This document shows positions 6,945 through 17,025 of a stretch of 64,000 bases of DNA, piece after piece (position 1 is the stretch's first letter; each line of letters starts with the position of its first letter). Under the pieces are notes generated by a model. That model made no database searches. It was given only the letters and a program-made list of their open reading frames with translations, and had not been told where the DNA came from. The translations under genes and the position numbers were made by a program. Origin of the DNA: Bacteroidaceae bacterium (GTDB taxonomy: Bacteria; Bacteroidota; Bacteroidia; Bacteroidales; Bacteroidaceae); the NCBI GenBank assembly GCA_017445925.1, contig JAFSRW010000088.1:1-64000 (forward strand), written 5' to 3'.

Positions 6945-8351
6945 ATGGCAAACCAACCAAGGATAGAACATACAGAGGTTACCGTAGTCGGTGCGGGATT
7001 GACTGGCCTGAGCACAGCCTACTGGCTGAAGCGGGGAGGAATAAATGTACACGTTGTTGAGACGGACAACCGCATAGGGGGACAGATACAGACACAGCAT
7101 TTCCAACATTATACTTTTGAAACAGGACCATCTACAGGTGCCGTTTCTACACCCGAGGTGGCAGAACTTATGAATGACCTTGCTGTAACATCTGAAGGAC
7201 GTTGTCAGATGGAAACGGCTCCTGATTCAGCCAAACGCAGGCTGATATGGAAAGGTAATCGTTTTCATGATCTTCCATCTGGCCCGCTTAGTGCTATCAC
7301 AACGCCATTATTCCGATTTTCAGACAAAATACGTATTCTCGGAGAGCCTTGGCGAAAACGTGGAAATAATCCTGATGAAACTATTGCTTCCCTGACGGCA
7401 CGCCGATTAGGGAAGTCCTTCTTGGATTATGCTGTTGATCCTTTCATTTCTGGTGTCTATGCAGGAGACCCAGAGAAATTGGTTGTTCGCTATGCGTTGC
7501 CGAAACTCTATGCCTTGGAACAAACTTATGGCAGTTTTATACGAGGAAGTATTGCCAAAAAGAAAGAACCAAAAACAGAACGCGACCGTTTAGCAACAAA
7601 AAAAGTTTTCTCGGCCTTGGGCGGTCTTAGCCATATACCAGAAGCCGAAGCCAGCTATATCGGAGAAGATAATATCTCTTTGGGAGTCAGCAAAGTATGT
7701 ATAACAGTTGAAAGTGATGGTTGGAGAACAACATTCTATGACTCAAAAGGCAATGAACAGCATCTCCTAAGCCGTTGGGTGGTAACCACATGCGGAGCAT
7801 ACAACCTGCCGCAGTTGCTTCCATTTATTGATACGGAACGCATGAATGCCATTGCAAAACTAAGATACGCACCTATTATTGAAGTCAATGTAGGCTTGTC
7901 TGACACATTTGGCGGTGACTATTGCGCATTTGGCGGGCTGGTACCTACAAAAGAAAAAAAACAAGTGTTGGGAATCCTGTTTCCGTCAACCTGTTTTTCC
8001 CAACGTACTCCTCAAGGTGGAGTTTTATTCTCTTTCTTTCTTGGTGGTATTAAACACCCTGAAATAATGGAAAAAAATGATGACGAAATCCGTTCCATTG
8101 TAAAAGAATCACTGCATTCTATGCTGAAGTTCCCCATTGAAGCCAAACCGGATTTTATCAACGTATCTCGTCATGCACGTGCTATACCGCAATACGAAGA
8201 AGATAGCGAAAATCGCCTTCATGCCGTTATTTCGATAGAAAAACAATACCCCGGTCTTATTTTAGGCGGAAACCTAAAAGATGGTATTGGTATGGGACAT
8301 CGCATAACCCAAGCGACAAACATTGCAAGCATAATCATTAATTCAGAATAA
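6945..8351 (+). CDS. hemG: Protoporphyrinogen oxidase (HemY-type, FAD-dependent)
   Basis: A 468-residue flavoprotein. N-terminal dinucleotide-binding motif VVGAGLTGLSTAYWL with the distal glutamate in VVETDNRIGGQIQT; C-terminal FAD motif LILGGNLKDGIGMGHRI. The family oxidises protoporphyrinogen IX to protoporphyrin IX, the penultimate step to haem, at the membrane. The length is normal. It is followed after 21 bases by a TonB receptor, so porphyrin handling and import may be coupled. Many Bacteroidales lack early haem-pathway genes; whether that holds here cannot be seen. Confidence 0.88.
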   Translation: MANQPRIEHTEVTVVGAGLTGLSTAYWLKRGGINVHVVETDNRIGGQIQTQHFQHYTFETGPSTGAVSTPEVAELMNDLAVTSEGRCQMETAPDSAKRRLIWKGNRFHDLPSGPLSAITTPLFRFSDKIRILGEPWRKRGNNPDETIASLTARRLGKSFLDYAVDPFISGVYAGDPEKLVVRYALPKLYALEQTYGSFIRGSIAKKKEPKTERDRLATKKVFSALGGLSHIPEAEASYIGEDNISLGVSKVCITVESDGWRTTFYDSKGNEQHLLSRWVVTTCGAYNLPQLLPFIDTERMNAIAKLRYAPIIEVNVGLSDTFGGDYCAFGGLVPTKEKKQVLGILFPSTCFSQRTPQGGVLFSFFLGGIKHPEIMEKNDDEIRSIVKESLHSMLKFPIEAKPDFINVSRHARAIPQYEEDSENRLHAVISIEKQYPGLILGGNLKDGIGMGHRITQATNIASIIINSE

Positions 8352-8372
8352 CAAACACCAAAAATAACAATA

Positions 8373-10751
8373 ATGAGAAGAATAATCCTCACGACATTGC
8401 TTTTTTCCATAGCCGTTTTCGTAGCAAAAGCAGAGAACGAGTCGCTGGCTGACACATCACGCGTTTATAACCTGGACGAAGTCGTTGTGGCTCCAAGAAA
8501 CAAAGAATTCTTGAGCCTTCGCCTTCAGCCTGTTAGTTCAACTGTTATGACAGGAAATGAAATAAGTACTCATGGATTGCGTGACCTCCGTGACATCTCC
8601 AGCTATGTACCTGCTTTTGTTATGCCAGACTATGGAGCTCGTTTTACATCGTCTATATATGTACGCGGTATCGGTTCACGTGTGAATAGTCCTTCAATGG
8701 GCATTTATATAGATGATATACCCCTGATGAACAAGTCAGCCTTCAACAGTCATATATGGCAGTTGGACCGTGTTGATGTTCTGCGCGGCCCACAGGGGAC
8801 CCTCTATGGTATAAATTCCGAAGGTGGACTGGTACGCCAATACACAAAGAATCCATTACGTTATCAGGGTACAGATGTGAACCTTAGTTTAGGTACTCAT
8901 CTTTATCGTAATGCAGAGGTTAGCCATTATAATAAGGTAAATGAAAAACTGGCTTTCTCGGTAGGTGCATTTTATAATGGAACCAATGGTTTTTGGAGGA
9001 ATACTCTTACAGGCGAACGAGCTGACAATATGGACGAAGCTGGTAGCCGACTGCGTCTGATATATCAGCCAACAGACAGACTCTCGTTCGACTGGATGGC
9101 CGACTATCAGTATGTGAACCAGCATGCCTATCCTTATGGGATTCTGGAACCCGAAAGCGGGAAAGTACTGACAGAACCCGATCAGAATCATCAGGGAAAA
9201 TATAAGCGTAATATGGTCAACACAGGCCTTGCCATCAAATATAAAGCTCAAGGTTTTGATTTTCATTCGAATACCAGCTACCAATACCTGAAAGATAACT
9301 TGTTGATGGATAACGACTATTCTTCCCTCGACTTTATTGTCGTAGATCAGTCACAGTTGAGCAATGCGCTGACACAAGAGTTTACCTTCAAGAGCAACAA
9401 CCATAGCCGTTGGCATTGGACTACAGGTGTGTTTGGTTCTTACCAATGGTTGAGAACCGATGCGCCCAATACCTTCGGCAGTTATTTCCCACAAATGCTT
9501 GAACAGCAGATTTCGGGTGCTATGATAAAGAGTATGACTGCCAGAGGTATGACTAACGAACAGGCGGCTGCAGTTATTGCAGCACGTGGCGGCATTAACA
9601 TTGATATGGCGATGAATATTCCTTGTCTGTTCCACACACCACAATTCAACTTAGGTGTATTCCACGAGTCGAACTACGATTTGACGGACCGGCTGACAGC
9701 AACGGTTGGTCTACGCTACGACTTCACTCATTCAAAGATTGACTTCGATGCACGCGGTATAAGCTATAACCCTGTTTTTTCCATCATGGGTGCAACCATC
9801 TCTCCTGCTAAGATATATACTGATTACATCGGTGCAGATAAAGCCAACTTCAGTCAGTTGCTGCCCAAGTTTGGACTGACGTACAAAACGGACAATGGCA
9901 GCAACATTTATGCAACAGTCACAAAAGGTTATCGTGCTGGCGGTTTTAACATTCAGATGTTTGGCGACATTATCCAGAACGACCTGCAAACAGCAATCGG
10001 TATGCTGCAAGGCGGAACGCCCATGACTGAAGTCGTACTTGAACACCACGGCGAAGATTGCGCACCCATTCAAGAAGGTATCAAATTCAAACCAGAAGAG
10101 TCATGGAACTACGAGTTGGGTACACATGTGAATCTCTTTAATAACCTGATTCATGCAGACTTGAGCGTCTTTTATATGCAAATACGAAACCAACAATTGT
10201 CAGTCTTTACCGAAGACTACGGCTACGGACGCAAGATGGTGAATGCAGGAAAAAGTTATAGTTGTGGCTTGGAAATGACTTTGCGAGGAAGTGCCATAGA
10301 CAATCATCTGGCATGGTCGTTGGGTTACGGTTACACACATGCAGCCTTCAAAGAATACAAGAACCGTGCTTCAAAGAATGCTGCAGAAATAGACTATAGC
10401 GGAAAGAAAGTACCTTATGTACCGGCACATACGCTGTCTGCAATGGCCGACTATACTTTCGATACAAACCTTTCTTTCATGAAAAGCCTGACCGTCGGCC
10501 TCAACATGAACGGACAAGGAAAAATATGGTGGGACGAAGCCAACACCTATGCCCAAAAGTTTTATGCAGTACTGGGTGCACACCTTGTTGCCGACTTTGG
10601 TTTATGCAAACTCAATCTGTGGGCACGTAACATCACAGACAGCAAGTACAACACCTTTGCCTTCTCAAGCAAGGCTACAGGACGCGAAGTCTTTATGGCT
10701 CAGCGCGGTAACCCCTTCCAATGTGGTTTTGATTTAAGTTTCCATTTCTAA
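8373..10751 (+). CDS. TonB-dependent outer-membrane receptor
   Basis: 792 residues with a signal peptide ending near VAKA, then a TonB-box-like LDEVVV at about 34-40. The plug domain (about 55-165) carries IYVRGIGSR, GIYIDDIPL and LDRVDVLRGPQGTLYG. A beta-barrel extends to the terminal aromatic residue (FDLSFHF). It lacks the carboxypeptidase-like N-terminal domain of SusC proteins and has no SusD partner, so it is more like a siderophore, haem or vitamin receptor. It directly follows hemG, which suggests a porphyrin or haem ligand, but this is inferred from position only. Confidence 0.9.
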   Translation: MRRIILTTLLFSIAVFVAKAENESLADTSRVYNLDEVVVAPRNKEFLSLRLQPVSSTVMTGNEISTHGLRDLRDISSYVPAFVMPDYGARFTSSIYVRGIGSRVNSPSMGIYIDDIPLMNKSAFNSHIWQLDRVDVLRGPQGTLYGINSEGGLVRQYTKNPLRYQGTDVNLSLGTHLYRNAEVSHYNKVNEKLAFSVGAFYNGTNGFWRNTLTGERADNMDEAGSRLRLIYQPTDRLSFDWMADYQYVNQHAYPYGILEPESGKVLTEPDQNHQGKYKRNMVNTGLAIKYKAQGFDFHSNTSYQYLKDNLLMDNDYSSLDFIVVDQSQLSNALTQEFTFKSNNHSRWHWTTGVFGSYQWLRTDAPNTFGSYFPQMLEQQISGAMIKSMTARGMTNEQAAAVIAARGGINIDMAMNIPCLFHTPQFNLGVFHESNYDLTDRLTATVGLRYDFTHSKIDFDARGISYNPVFSIMGATISPAKIYTDYIGADKANFSQLLPKFGLTYKTDNGSNIYATVTKGYRAGGFNIQMFGDIIQNDLQTAIGMLQGGTPMTEVVLEHHGEDCAPIQEGIKFKPEESWNYELGTHVNLFNNLIHADLSVFYMQIRNQQLSVFTEDYGYGRKMVNAGKSYSCGLEMTLRGSAIDNHLAWSLGYGYTHAAFKEYKNRASKNAAEIDYSGKKVPYVPAHTLSAMADYTFDTNLSFMKSLTVGLNMNGQGKIWWDEANTYAQKFYAVLGAHLVADFGLCKLNLWARNITDSKYNTFAFSSKATGREVFMAQRGNPFQCGFDLSFHF

Positions 10752-10771
10752 CAAACGAGAAGCTACAAACA

Positions 10772-12958
10772 TCATTCTACCAGTTCGAAGACGGGAATAT
10801 AAGACTTATCTACGGGGGTGGTTACATATTGGCCGCCCCTGTATTTTTCTCCCGTGCGACGGTTCTTCCATTGTCCCTTTATCTTAGGAAGATATGATTT
10901 CCAAGTGGTAACTCCAGGCTCGGTAACCGGACAGATAAGCAATCGGGGACCGAACATATATTCGAACTTTTGTTGCAAGGCAACAGGATCGTCAGCAAAA
11001 TCAAACACCAGCGGGCGCATCAGCGTGTAACCCTCTGTGGAGACACGACGGGCACATTCCTCCAGATAAGGACGCAGGCTTTCACGTTCCTGCAAACATT
11101 CCCTAATGATGTTCTTGGCTTCCTCGCCATAGTTCCAAGGCTCAGTATTGCTCATATACCCATGAACACGCATCAGCGGCAGGTAGACCGAGAGTTCTAT
11201 CCAGCGCAGCATACGCTCTATGTAATCCTGATTGGTATACTGGTCGCCTGGACGAAAGAAGCCTCCTGCATCGTATGTCCACCAAGGGATGCCAGCTGCC
11301 TGCACACCCAGGCCAGCCGTTATCTGTCGACGGAGCGTTTCCCAGTCGTTCCCCACATCTCCGCTCCACAAGGCGGCACCATAACGCTGAATGCCAGGAA
11401 AACCGCATCTGGTAAGAATCATTTGGCTCTTGGCATTTGGCTCTTGACTGTTGGCACTAACTAAGCCTTCATAAACGGTTTTATTCACCATCAGAGGGTA
11501 AATATTTCTTACCTGCTCACCTGCCCATCTGCCATTATTAACCCTACGACCAAGCAAATCATCGTTTTCTGGCTCTGTAGCATCCTGCCACCAGGCATCT
11601 ATGCCCAAAGGAACCAGGCGCTGGCTGAAGTTCCTCCAATAGGCAGCAGCAGCATCTGGGTTGAAGAAGTCTATCCAGTCGGTTCCTGGGATATAATAAT
11701 CCGAGGCTTGCATCTGCTTGCCCACCTCAGAGGTCTTGTCTATCTTTGACCAAACGCTAACCATCAGTCGTATTCCCATCTTATGAAGCGAATCAGTCAG
11801 GGCCTTTGGATCGGGATAGAACTGCTCGTCAAACTGCATGGCATTCCACCCGTATTTGCCCCAATACTGCCAGTCCTGCACAATCATGCTGATGGGCATA
11901 TTCTCCTGCATGAAACGATTGGCCGTCTGTAGGATTTCCTCCGATGAATGAAAACGTTCCCTGCAATGGATGTAGCCAAGGGCCCAAGAAGGTATAAGCG
12001 GGCACTCACCTGTCAGATGGCGATAAGTGGCAATGACCTCATCGGCAGAACCAACAAAGACAGTATAGTCCACGCTGGTAGCAACGGACGAACGGAAGAC
12101 CGTCTCATCTGTCACCTTCTGATAATAGACCACAGGCTTATCATAACGCGTCAGTTCCGCCCTTAACTGGTGCTTGCCTGCCTCAAGGTGAACAATCTGC
12201 GAGGTCGTGGGTGGAAGCCATAGGTTCTGCATATTGATGACCGTCTTGCCGTCGATAACAAGGTGGTGACGTCTTGCCATCTTCTGACCTACGTCAAGCA
12301 ATAGAGAGTAGTCGCCAGCTTCCGCAATATCAAGTGTAGCCTCAAAGAAGTTGTGCTCTCGGACTTCACGCTTTCCGCCTTCCGTTGAGGTTACATTCAC
12401 CTCTTCGCGCACGCCTTCGCCGTTTCCCTTTGTCAGTTTTACAGATTGGTCGGAGGGGTTGAATTCCGTCATTCCGTAGTTGTTCCACAGCACGCCATAG
12501 CCTTTGCTGGAGATGAGCATGGGCAAACTGATTTGCGTGTTAACCTGTGTCAGTCGACGTGACAGTCCGCGCACGTTGCTGTACCCGTCCTGAAACTGTC
12601 CAAGCCCATACAGACATTCGTCTTTAGGCGAAGAAAAGGCCAATGTGGCCTGTCCGTTCTTCAACTGATGACGTGTAGCCGTGAAGACGGTCTTCCCACG
12701 GGCATCCTTAATAAATAAGGTATTGTGTTTCTTGTCAATGTTCACTTTAAGGTTGCAATCAGAAACTTCATCATTACGGACATATACCCACTCAGGCAAA
12801 GTGTTCTCTACGTTACCCTCCGAGTACTGAATGCGCACGGCATTCTTGGCAACGGGTTTTATGATTATTGAACCCGCAGCAAATGGTTTCTGGAGCGGCT
12901 TCGCTCCAACAGACAAGAGCGAGAAGAGTAAGAGCAGAAAGACGGTCTTGATTCTCAT
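10772..12958 (-). CDS. Glycoside hydrolase family 31 with PA14-like insert (alpha-xylosidase or alpha-glucosidase)
   Basis: 728 residues with a signal peptide (IKTVFLLLLFSLLSVGA). The GH31 barrel shows the nucleophile motif DAWWQDATEPEND and the acid/base region LWSGDVGNDW. A PA14-like insert lies at about residues 195-300 (YSLLLDVGQKMARRHHLVIDG), as in characterised alpha-xylosidases of xyloglucan systems, so alpha-xylosidase is the favoured guess. An array of five heptamers (11423-11457) encodes the peptide SANSQEPNAKSQ in a loop before MILTRCGFPG. It is the last gene of a minus-strand run with other secreted proteins. Confidence 0.9.
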   Translation of the reverse strand: MRIKTVFLLLLFSLLSVGAKPLQKPFAAGSIIIKPVAKNAVRIQYSEGNVENTLPEWVYVRNDEVSDCNLKVNIDKKHNTLFIKDARGKTVFTATRHQLKNGQATLAFSSPKDECLYGLGQFQDGYSNVRGLSRRLTQVNTQISLPMLISSKGYGVLWNNYGMTEFNPSDQSVKLTKGNGEGVREEVNVTSTEGGKREVREHNFFEATLDIAEAGDYSLLLDVGQKMARRHHLVIDGKTVINMQNLWLPPTTSQIVHLEAGKHQLRAELTRYDKPVVYYQKVTDETVFRSSVATSVDYTVFVGSADEVIATYRHLTGECPLIPSWALGYIHCRERFHSSEEILQTANRFMQENMPISMIVQDWQYWGKYGWNAMQFDEQFYPDPKALTDSLHKMGIRLMVSVWSKIDKTSEVGKQMQASDYYIPGTDWIDFFNPDAAAAYWRNFSQRLVPLGIDAWWQDATEPENDDLLGRRVNNGRWAGEQVRNIYPLMVNKTVYEGLVSANSQEPNAKSQMILTRCGFPGIQRYGAALWSGDVGNDWETLRRQITAGLGVQAAGIPWWTYDAGGFFRPGDQYTNQDYIERMLRWIELSVYLPLMRVHGYMSNTEPWNYGEEAKNIIRECLQERESLRPYLEECARRVSTEGYTLMRPLVFDFADDPVALQQKFEYMFGPRLLICPVTEPGVTTWKSYLPKIKGQWKNRRTGEKYRGGQYVTTPVDKSYIPVFELVE
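11423..11457. repeat. Seven-bp array inside the GH31 coding sequence
   Basis: Five units: TTGGCTC, TTGGCAT, TTGGCTC, TTGACTG, TTGGCAC. It is read in frame on the minus strand as Ser/Asn/Gln-rich peptide and belongs to the same TTGGC family as the arrays at 23604, 44950, 62541 and 63508. Confidence 0.9.
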
Positions 12959-12973
12959 ATCATCTGTGTTTAC

Positions 12974-13471
12974 TTACTTTTTTAGTCCATTCAACAAGTC
13001 CTCTAAGAGACCACCGCTTCGGGGAGGCCACATATCTTCCTGAATGTAGCGAATACGGGAATAACCCGTTGCGGTTTTCAGTTCAGGACTCAATGTTACT
13101 TCGCCACAACTGTCAAACTCACCAGGTGCGAAATTAATAACGCCCTGCTTTTTACCCGTGGCATCGGTCAGTTGGTAAGTCATGAGGCCACCCTCCTCCT
13201 TCACTATGCCCTTATTATCTTTACCATTGGGAATCAGTTTATAGAATTCATCCTGAGCTTCAGCAACGGTCTTCACAGGTCGACCGATAATATCAGGCGT
13301 CCTTTCATCAATAAGCACACCATAGACCTTTCCGTCTGATGTTGGAGCCAAACGATTAAGCATGTAAGCCAAATCATCCACTCCATTCTCAGAATTACCA
13401 TTCTCATCATTGCTACAACCGGCAAACAAAGGTAAAATGGCTAAGAGTAGCCAAAGAAGATTCTTTTTCAT
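12974..13471 (-). CDS. Small exported lipoprotein, unknown function
   Basis: 165 residues starting MKKNLLWLLLAILPLFAGC; the lipobox LFAGC predicts a lipid-anchored protein. The open frame extends 13 codons upstream, but that start would overlap the DUF3667 gene, and MKKN gives a proper signal peptide. The mature part has no motif I recognise; it contains AYMLNRLAPTSDGKVYGVL and GVINFAPGEFDSCGEV. It lies 13 bases from its upstream neighbour and 15 bases before GH31, so it is probably co-transcribed with both. Confidence 0.75.
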   Translation of the reverse strand: MKKNLLWLLLAILPLFAGCSNDENGNSENGVDDLAYMLNRLAPTSDGKVYGVLIDERTPDIIGRPVKTVAEAQDEFYKLIPNGKDNKGIVKEEGGLMTYQLTDATGKKQGVINFAPGEFDSCGEVTLSPELKTATGYSRIRYIQEDMWPPRSGGLLEDLLNGLKK

Positions 13472-13484
13472 AATATTCAGTATT

Positions 13485-14342
13485 TTATAACAGTTCAGTA
13501 TATTTGACAATAAGCATGGGAGTTGCCATAAACAGCAGTATCAGCAGATACCCTACGACAAACGACAATATCGTCCGCCAAAGCGATGCCCAAAAGCCCA
13601 GCTGGAAGAGCTGCATATAATCATAACACAGGAATGCTATGCCTAATGGAATGGGAACGGCAAAAGGCGGCATATTATAGTAAACCTCGCTACCCGTGAG
13701 CAAAGCATAAACAGTACCTATGATCTGCATCTGGCTGAAAATAAAGACTTGGGAAATGAATATCTCAACAAAATTCATACGCTTCCTAAACACCAGATAC
13801 GAAGCTATGATGTAGAAGATCCCGAACAAAATGGCTGACCATGCAGGTGACTGGTGAAGCCATCGGAGAACATCATCGACCTTTGCAAACAGAGTAACCA
13901 TCCATTCTGGAGCATTATAGCGCACAAAGAAGTCGCCATAAAGAAACTGAGGCTCAGTATCAACATGTAATCCACGTAACCAACACGCTACCACAAAAAA
14001 CAACGTGGTAATAACAAGCATGTTAAACGGAGAATAATAAAACTGCGAATATCCACTCAGATAATCCCGCATCATGTAGCCAGGCCTCCAGAAAAGCTCC
14101 TTGGCTGTATACGGTACAGAACGTGTATCATAGCCCAGGAAGTTGAGGCACTCCGTAGCAGCGTGCTTCAGGTTCATGCGCGTAAAAGTGGATTTCTTGC
14201 CACATTGAGGACAGAAGTTTCCACAGAACGATGTGCCACAGCAATCGCAGATATGTTCCTCGGCAGAATAGTTGACCTTAAGCGTCCTCTTCTGCTGACG
14301 TTCATTCAATTGTCTAAACCAAGTCCTTATATTCCCTGACAT
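13485..14342 (-). CDS. DUF3667 membrane protein with N-terminal zinc ribbon
   Basis: 285 residues. The cysteine pairs ICDCCGTSFCGNFCPQCGKK form a zinc ribbon, followed by the family segment RSVPYTAKELFWRPGYMMRDYLSGY and about five hydrophobic segments to the C-terminus. This matches DUF3667, whose biochemical role is unknown to me. It sits between the PagL-like gene (15-base gap) and the small lipoprotein gene. Confidence 0.85.
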   Translation of the reverse strand: MSGNIRTWFRQLNERQQKRTLKVNYSAEEHICDCCGTSFCGNFCPQCGKKSTFTRMNLKHAATECLNFLGYDTRSVPYTAKELFWRPGYMMRDYLSGYSQFYYSPFNMLVITTLFFVVACWLRGLHVDTEPQFLYGDFFVRYNAPEWMVTLFAKVDDVLRWLHQSPAWSAILFGIFYIIASYLVFRKRMNFVEIFISQVFIFSQMQIIGTVYALLTGSEVYYNMPPFAVPIPLGIAFLCYDYMQLFQLGFWASLWRTILSFVVGYLLILLFMATPMLIVKYTELL

Positions 14343-14357
14343 TGTTACTCAGAATAA

Positions 14358-15554
14358 TCAGAATCCATATCCTAACGACCATTCCAACGCATAGGAACGG
14401 TCAAACTGATGGGCTCGCAAATCCAAACCGGCAAACAGCCCGTTGCCCTGCTGACGGAAGTGATAGCGTATACCTATCTTCTCGAAGGTGGTGCTCACAT
14501 CCTCTGTCAGTCCGCAGCGCTTAAACATATATACGCCTGCTGCCACATGGATAGAGACACGCCTGTACCAGAACTCCTGCTTCAGGTACGCACCTACACG
14601 AATTGGTGAGTAGCCACTAGGATCTTCATTGCCTGTGAGCAGAAGGTCTGTCTGACGGTAATTATTGGCATTATAATCCACTTCCAATCCTAAACCTGTT
14701 CCGAAGATGGGGTGATAACGCCATACTGTTTCTGCTGCAATTAACCCACAAAAACGTGCAGGAGCCAGGCGTGATGGGTTGTCCGATACAAGAATACCAT
14801 CCAACTCAGTAGGACAGCTGTGTACGCCTGCAGCAGCAAATACATTCCAGTTCAAACCCTTCTTGTAATCCGGTCTCTCTGGAGCCTCAGCCAACTTGGG
14901 GCTGTTAGTATGCTGCGACAGATAATGACGAACGCCCAAGCCAAAAGAAATCTCATTGATACCAAGGTTCGGCGAACGGGTCATACCATTGGAATGATGG
15001 GTCAGATATACACCTCCCTGTAACTCCCAACGCGGAGAGAAGAGCCATTCGGCATGCAATCCTGTACCAAATACGGCAAAGACCTTAGAGCCGATAAAGG
15101 TGTTTTTGGGATTGGTGTTATAATCGTAAATCTGCCCTGAAAAGGCTAAACCCAATTCCAGCAAAGGCCCGAACCGGAAATGCTTTTTGCGAACCAGATT
15201 AAACTCGGCGAATCCATACAGATTTACGATATCTCCTAACTGCGAAATACCCTTAAAGTCGAGCGTGCCAAGTCTGGCATAAGACAACCCTAAACCAAAT
15301 GTAGGGTAATTCAATGCACGTTCAAACCATCCACCATCTTCGGGTCGTGTGGACAAGCCCACCGTAGCATCAAAAGTACAGAAATTATGGCTGTCAATCA
15401 GGTCGCGATAAATATCATGGCCATCTAGGACGTGACTGTACCTTCCTCTTACGCCTATGCTGAGGTGCTCGCGGTCAATGCGTTGTGCCTTGCAGACTGT
15501 TATGCCAGCCAACAGACAAAAAAACAGAACAAAAGTGCGAGTATTCTTCATCAT
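14358..15554 (-). CDS. PagL-type lipid A 3-O-deacylase (acyloxyacyl hydrolase)
   Basis: 398 residues with a signal peptide (TFVLFFCLLAGITVCKA); the second Met at 15551 is the likely start. The central beta-barrel region carries YLTHHSNGMTRSPNLGINE, matching the PagL catalytic His-Ser neighbourhood and downstream Glu. PagL enzymes sit in the outer membrane and remove the 3-O acyl chain of lipid A. The C-terminal half is a second barrel-like segment, common in Bacteroidetes homologues. The upstream gap to GH43 is 33 bases. Confidence 0.8.
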   Translation of the reverse strand: MMKNTRTFVLFFCLLAGITVCKAQRIDREHLSIGVRGRYSHVLDGHDIYRDLIDSHNFCTFDATVGLSTRPEDGGWFERALNYPTFGLGLSYARLGTLDFKGISQLGDIVNLYGFAEFNLVRKKHFRFGPLLELGLAFSGQIYDYNTNPKNTFIGSKVFAVFGTGLHAEWLFSPRWELQGGVYLTHHSNGMTRSPNLGINEISFGLGVRHYLSQHTNSPKLAEAPERPDYKKGLNWNVFAAAGVHSCPTELDGILVSDNPSRLAPARFCGLIAAETVWRYHPIFGTGLGLEVDYNANNYRQTDLLLTGNEDPSGYSPIRVGAYLKQEFWYRRVSIHVAAGVYMFKRCGLTEDVSTTFEKIGIRYHFRQQGNGLFAGLDLRAHQFDRSYALEWSLGYGF

Positions 15555-15587
15555 ATTTCAGATGTGCGATAGGCGCGGATTTTCTTA

Positions 15588-16916
15588 TTACTCAGTTGGA
15601 ATGCTCCAATAGTCTATGTTAAAGAGCTTCTTGCCTGCAGCGCCTTTGAAAACGAGGTAAAGGTCGTGTATACCCTGAGGATTGCTGATTTTGCCTGTGA
15701 AATCACGGAAGGTCTCGGCGTTACCTGTGGAGGAAACTTTGAGAGAACCTATCAGCTTGCCTTCGGGACTATCTATGTGAAGTTCAATTTTGCCTCCAAC
15801 GGTAGCAGCGCAACTGGCTGTAAATTTGCTGATCTTACGATTTCCAAAGTCAACCCCACGCAAGAGGATATACTCACCGTTATCCACATCGGTAACATAG
15901 ATGTCCTCTATACCGCGCTTAATGGTTTTCAGGCCATAACCCCATGCCATCGTCTCGGCTTCGATACGGGGACGGTAGGGATTGAAGTTCTCTATCTGCT
16001 CCACCTTTACATCCTTAAAATATGGTGACTCTACAATGGTACCGTCAGGACGATAGACAACATTGAAAGCGCCCACACTCCGACGTTCCTTATGCTCCTT
16101 TATGGTAATGTTCTTCAGGTCGTAGTTCAAGCCGAAACCATACCATTTACCTTTATACTGAATAATGCCTGGATGGTTACCACGCGTACGGTCTGTTGGT
16201 GCCATCAGATAACCTCGGAACGTATAAGGCCCCAATGGATTCTCACTCATAGCATAACCTAAGCCTTCAGGGCAACAGGTGGAGGCAAAGCCAAGATAGT
16301 ACTTGCCATCCTTCTTCCAAGCCCAGGGGCCTTCCTGATAATGCTCAGGGGTTCCGTGCATACGCATAGCATCACTCTTCAGCGATATCATATCATCGTT
16401 CAACAACGCAACATACAGGTGGGGATTTCCCCAGAACATATATGCCTGTCCGTCATCGTCAATAAGGATCGTGGGATCAATATCCTCCCAGTGTTCACGT
16501 TGCCAAACCAGCGGATGACCAATGGGGTCGCGGAAAGGTCCGTAAGGACTATCACTGACCAGCACACCTATACCGTGTCCGTGGATAGGGCAATACATAT
16601 ACCACTTCCCGTTGCGTTCGACGACCTCTTCTGCCCATGCTCCATTCTTACCCTCATACCACTTGAAATCATCCAGCGATGCCACAGCACCGTGATCGGT
16701 CCAGTTGACCATATCGGTAGAAGTATATAGCAGCCAGTCGAACATCTTAAAGCCCTCGGCATCATCCTCGTCGTGGGTGGTGTACAGATAAATGGTATCA
16801 CCGTGCACGTATGGTGCGGGGTCGGCAGTGTACTTGGTAGATACTACAGGTTCCTGAGCCATAACAAGGCTCGTGCTCATAGCCATGAGCGTAAGACAGG
16901 AGATAATCTTTTTCAT
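15588..16916 (-). CDS. Glycoside hydrolase family 43 with C-terminal CBM6-like domain
   Basis: 442 residues with a signal peptide. The five-blade propeller catalytic acids are visible as D32 (TADPAPYV), D147 in HWEDIDPTIL, and E195 (YQEGPW). Residues about 325-440 (YRPRIEAETMAWGYG ... LYLVFKGAAGKKLFNIDYW) form a carbohydrate-binding module of the CBM6 type. Likely activity is beta-xylosidase or alpha-L-arabinofuranosidase on arabinoxylan fragments. GH30 lies upstream with a repeat array in the gap. An operon with GH30, PagL-like and GH31 genes is possible. Confidence 0.92.
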   Translation of the reverse strand: MKKIISCLTLMAMSTSLVMAQEPVVSTKYTADPAPYVHGDTIYLYTTHDEDDAEGFKMFDWLLYTSTDMVNWTDHGAVASLDDFKWYEGKNGAWAEEVVERNGKWYMYCPIHGHGIGVLVSDSPYGPFRDPIGHPLVWQREHWEDIDPTILIDDDGQAYMFWGNPHLYVALLNDDMISLKSDAMRMHGTPEHYQEGPWAWKKDGKYYLGFASTCCPEGLGYAMSENPLGPYTFRGYLMAPTDRTRGNHPGIIQYKGKWYGFGLNYDLKNITIKEHKERRSVGAFNVVYRPDGTIVESPYFKDVKVEQIENFNPYRPRIEAETMAWGYGLKTIKRGIEDIYVTDVDNGEYILLRGVDFGNRKISKFTASCAATVGGKIELHIDSPEGKLIGSLKVSSTGNAETFRDFTGKISNPQGIHDLYLVFKGAAGKKLFNIDYWSIPTE

Positions 16917-16935
16917 ATTTTAGTTTATTTGTTTA

Positions 16936-17021
16936 TTAGCTTAGTAGTTTAGTAGCTTAATTGGTTAAGGTTAAGGTTAGCTTTAACGTTCTTATAACCT
17001 ATAACCTCTAACCTCTAACCC
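16936..17021. repeat. Composite 8/6/7-bp repeat array between GH30 and GH43
   Basis: Successive blocks: GCTTAGTA-type octamers, GGTTAA hexamers, then TATAACC/TCTAACC heptamers, the last abutting the GH30 stop codon. The same order and unit lengths recur at 29341-29464 after the 1656-residue gene. Confidence 0.85.
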
Positions 17022-17025
17022 ATTT

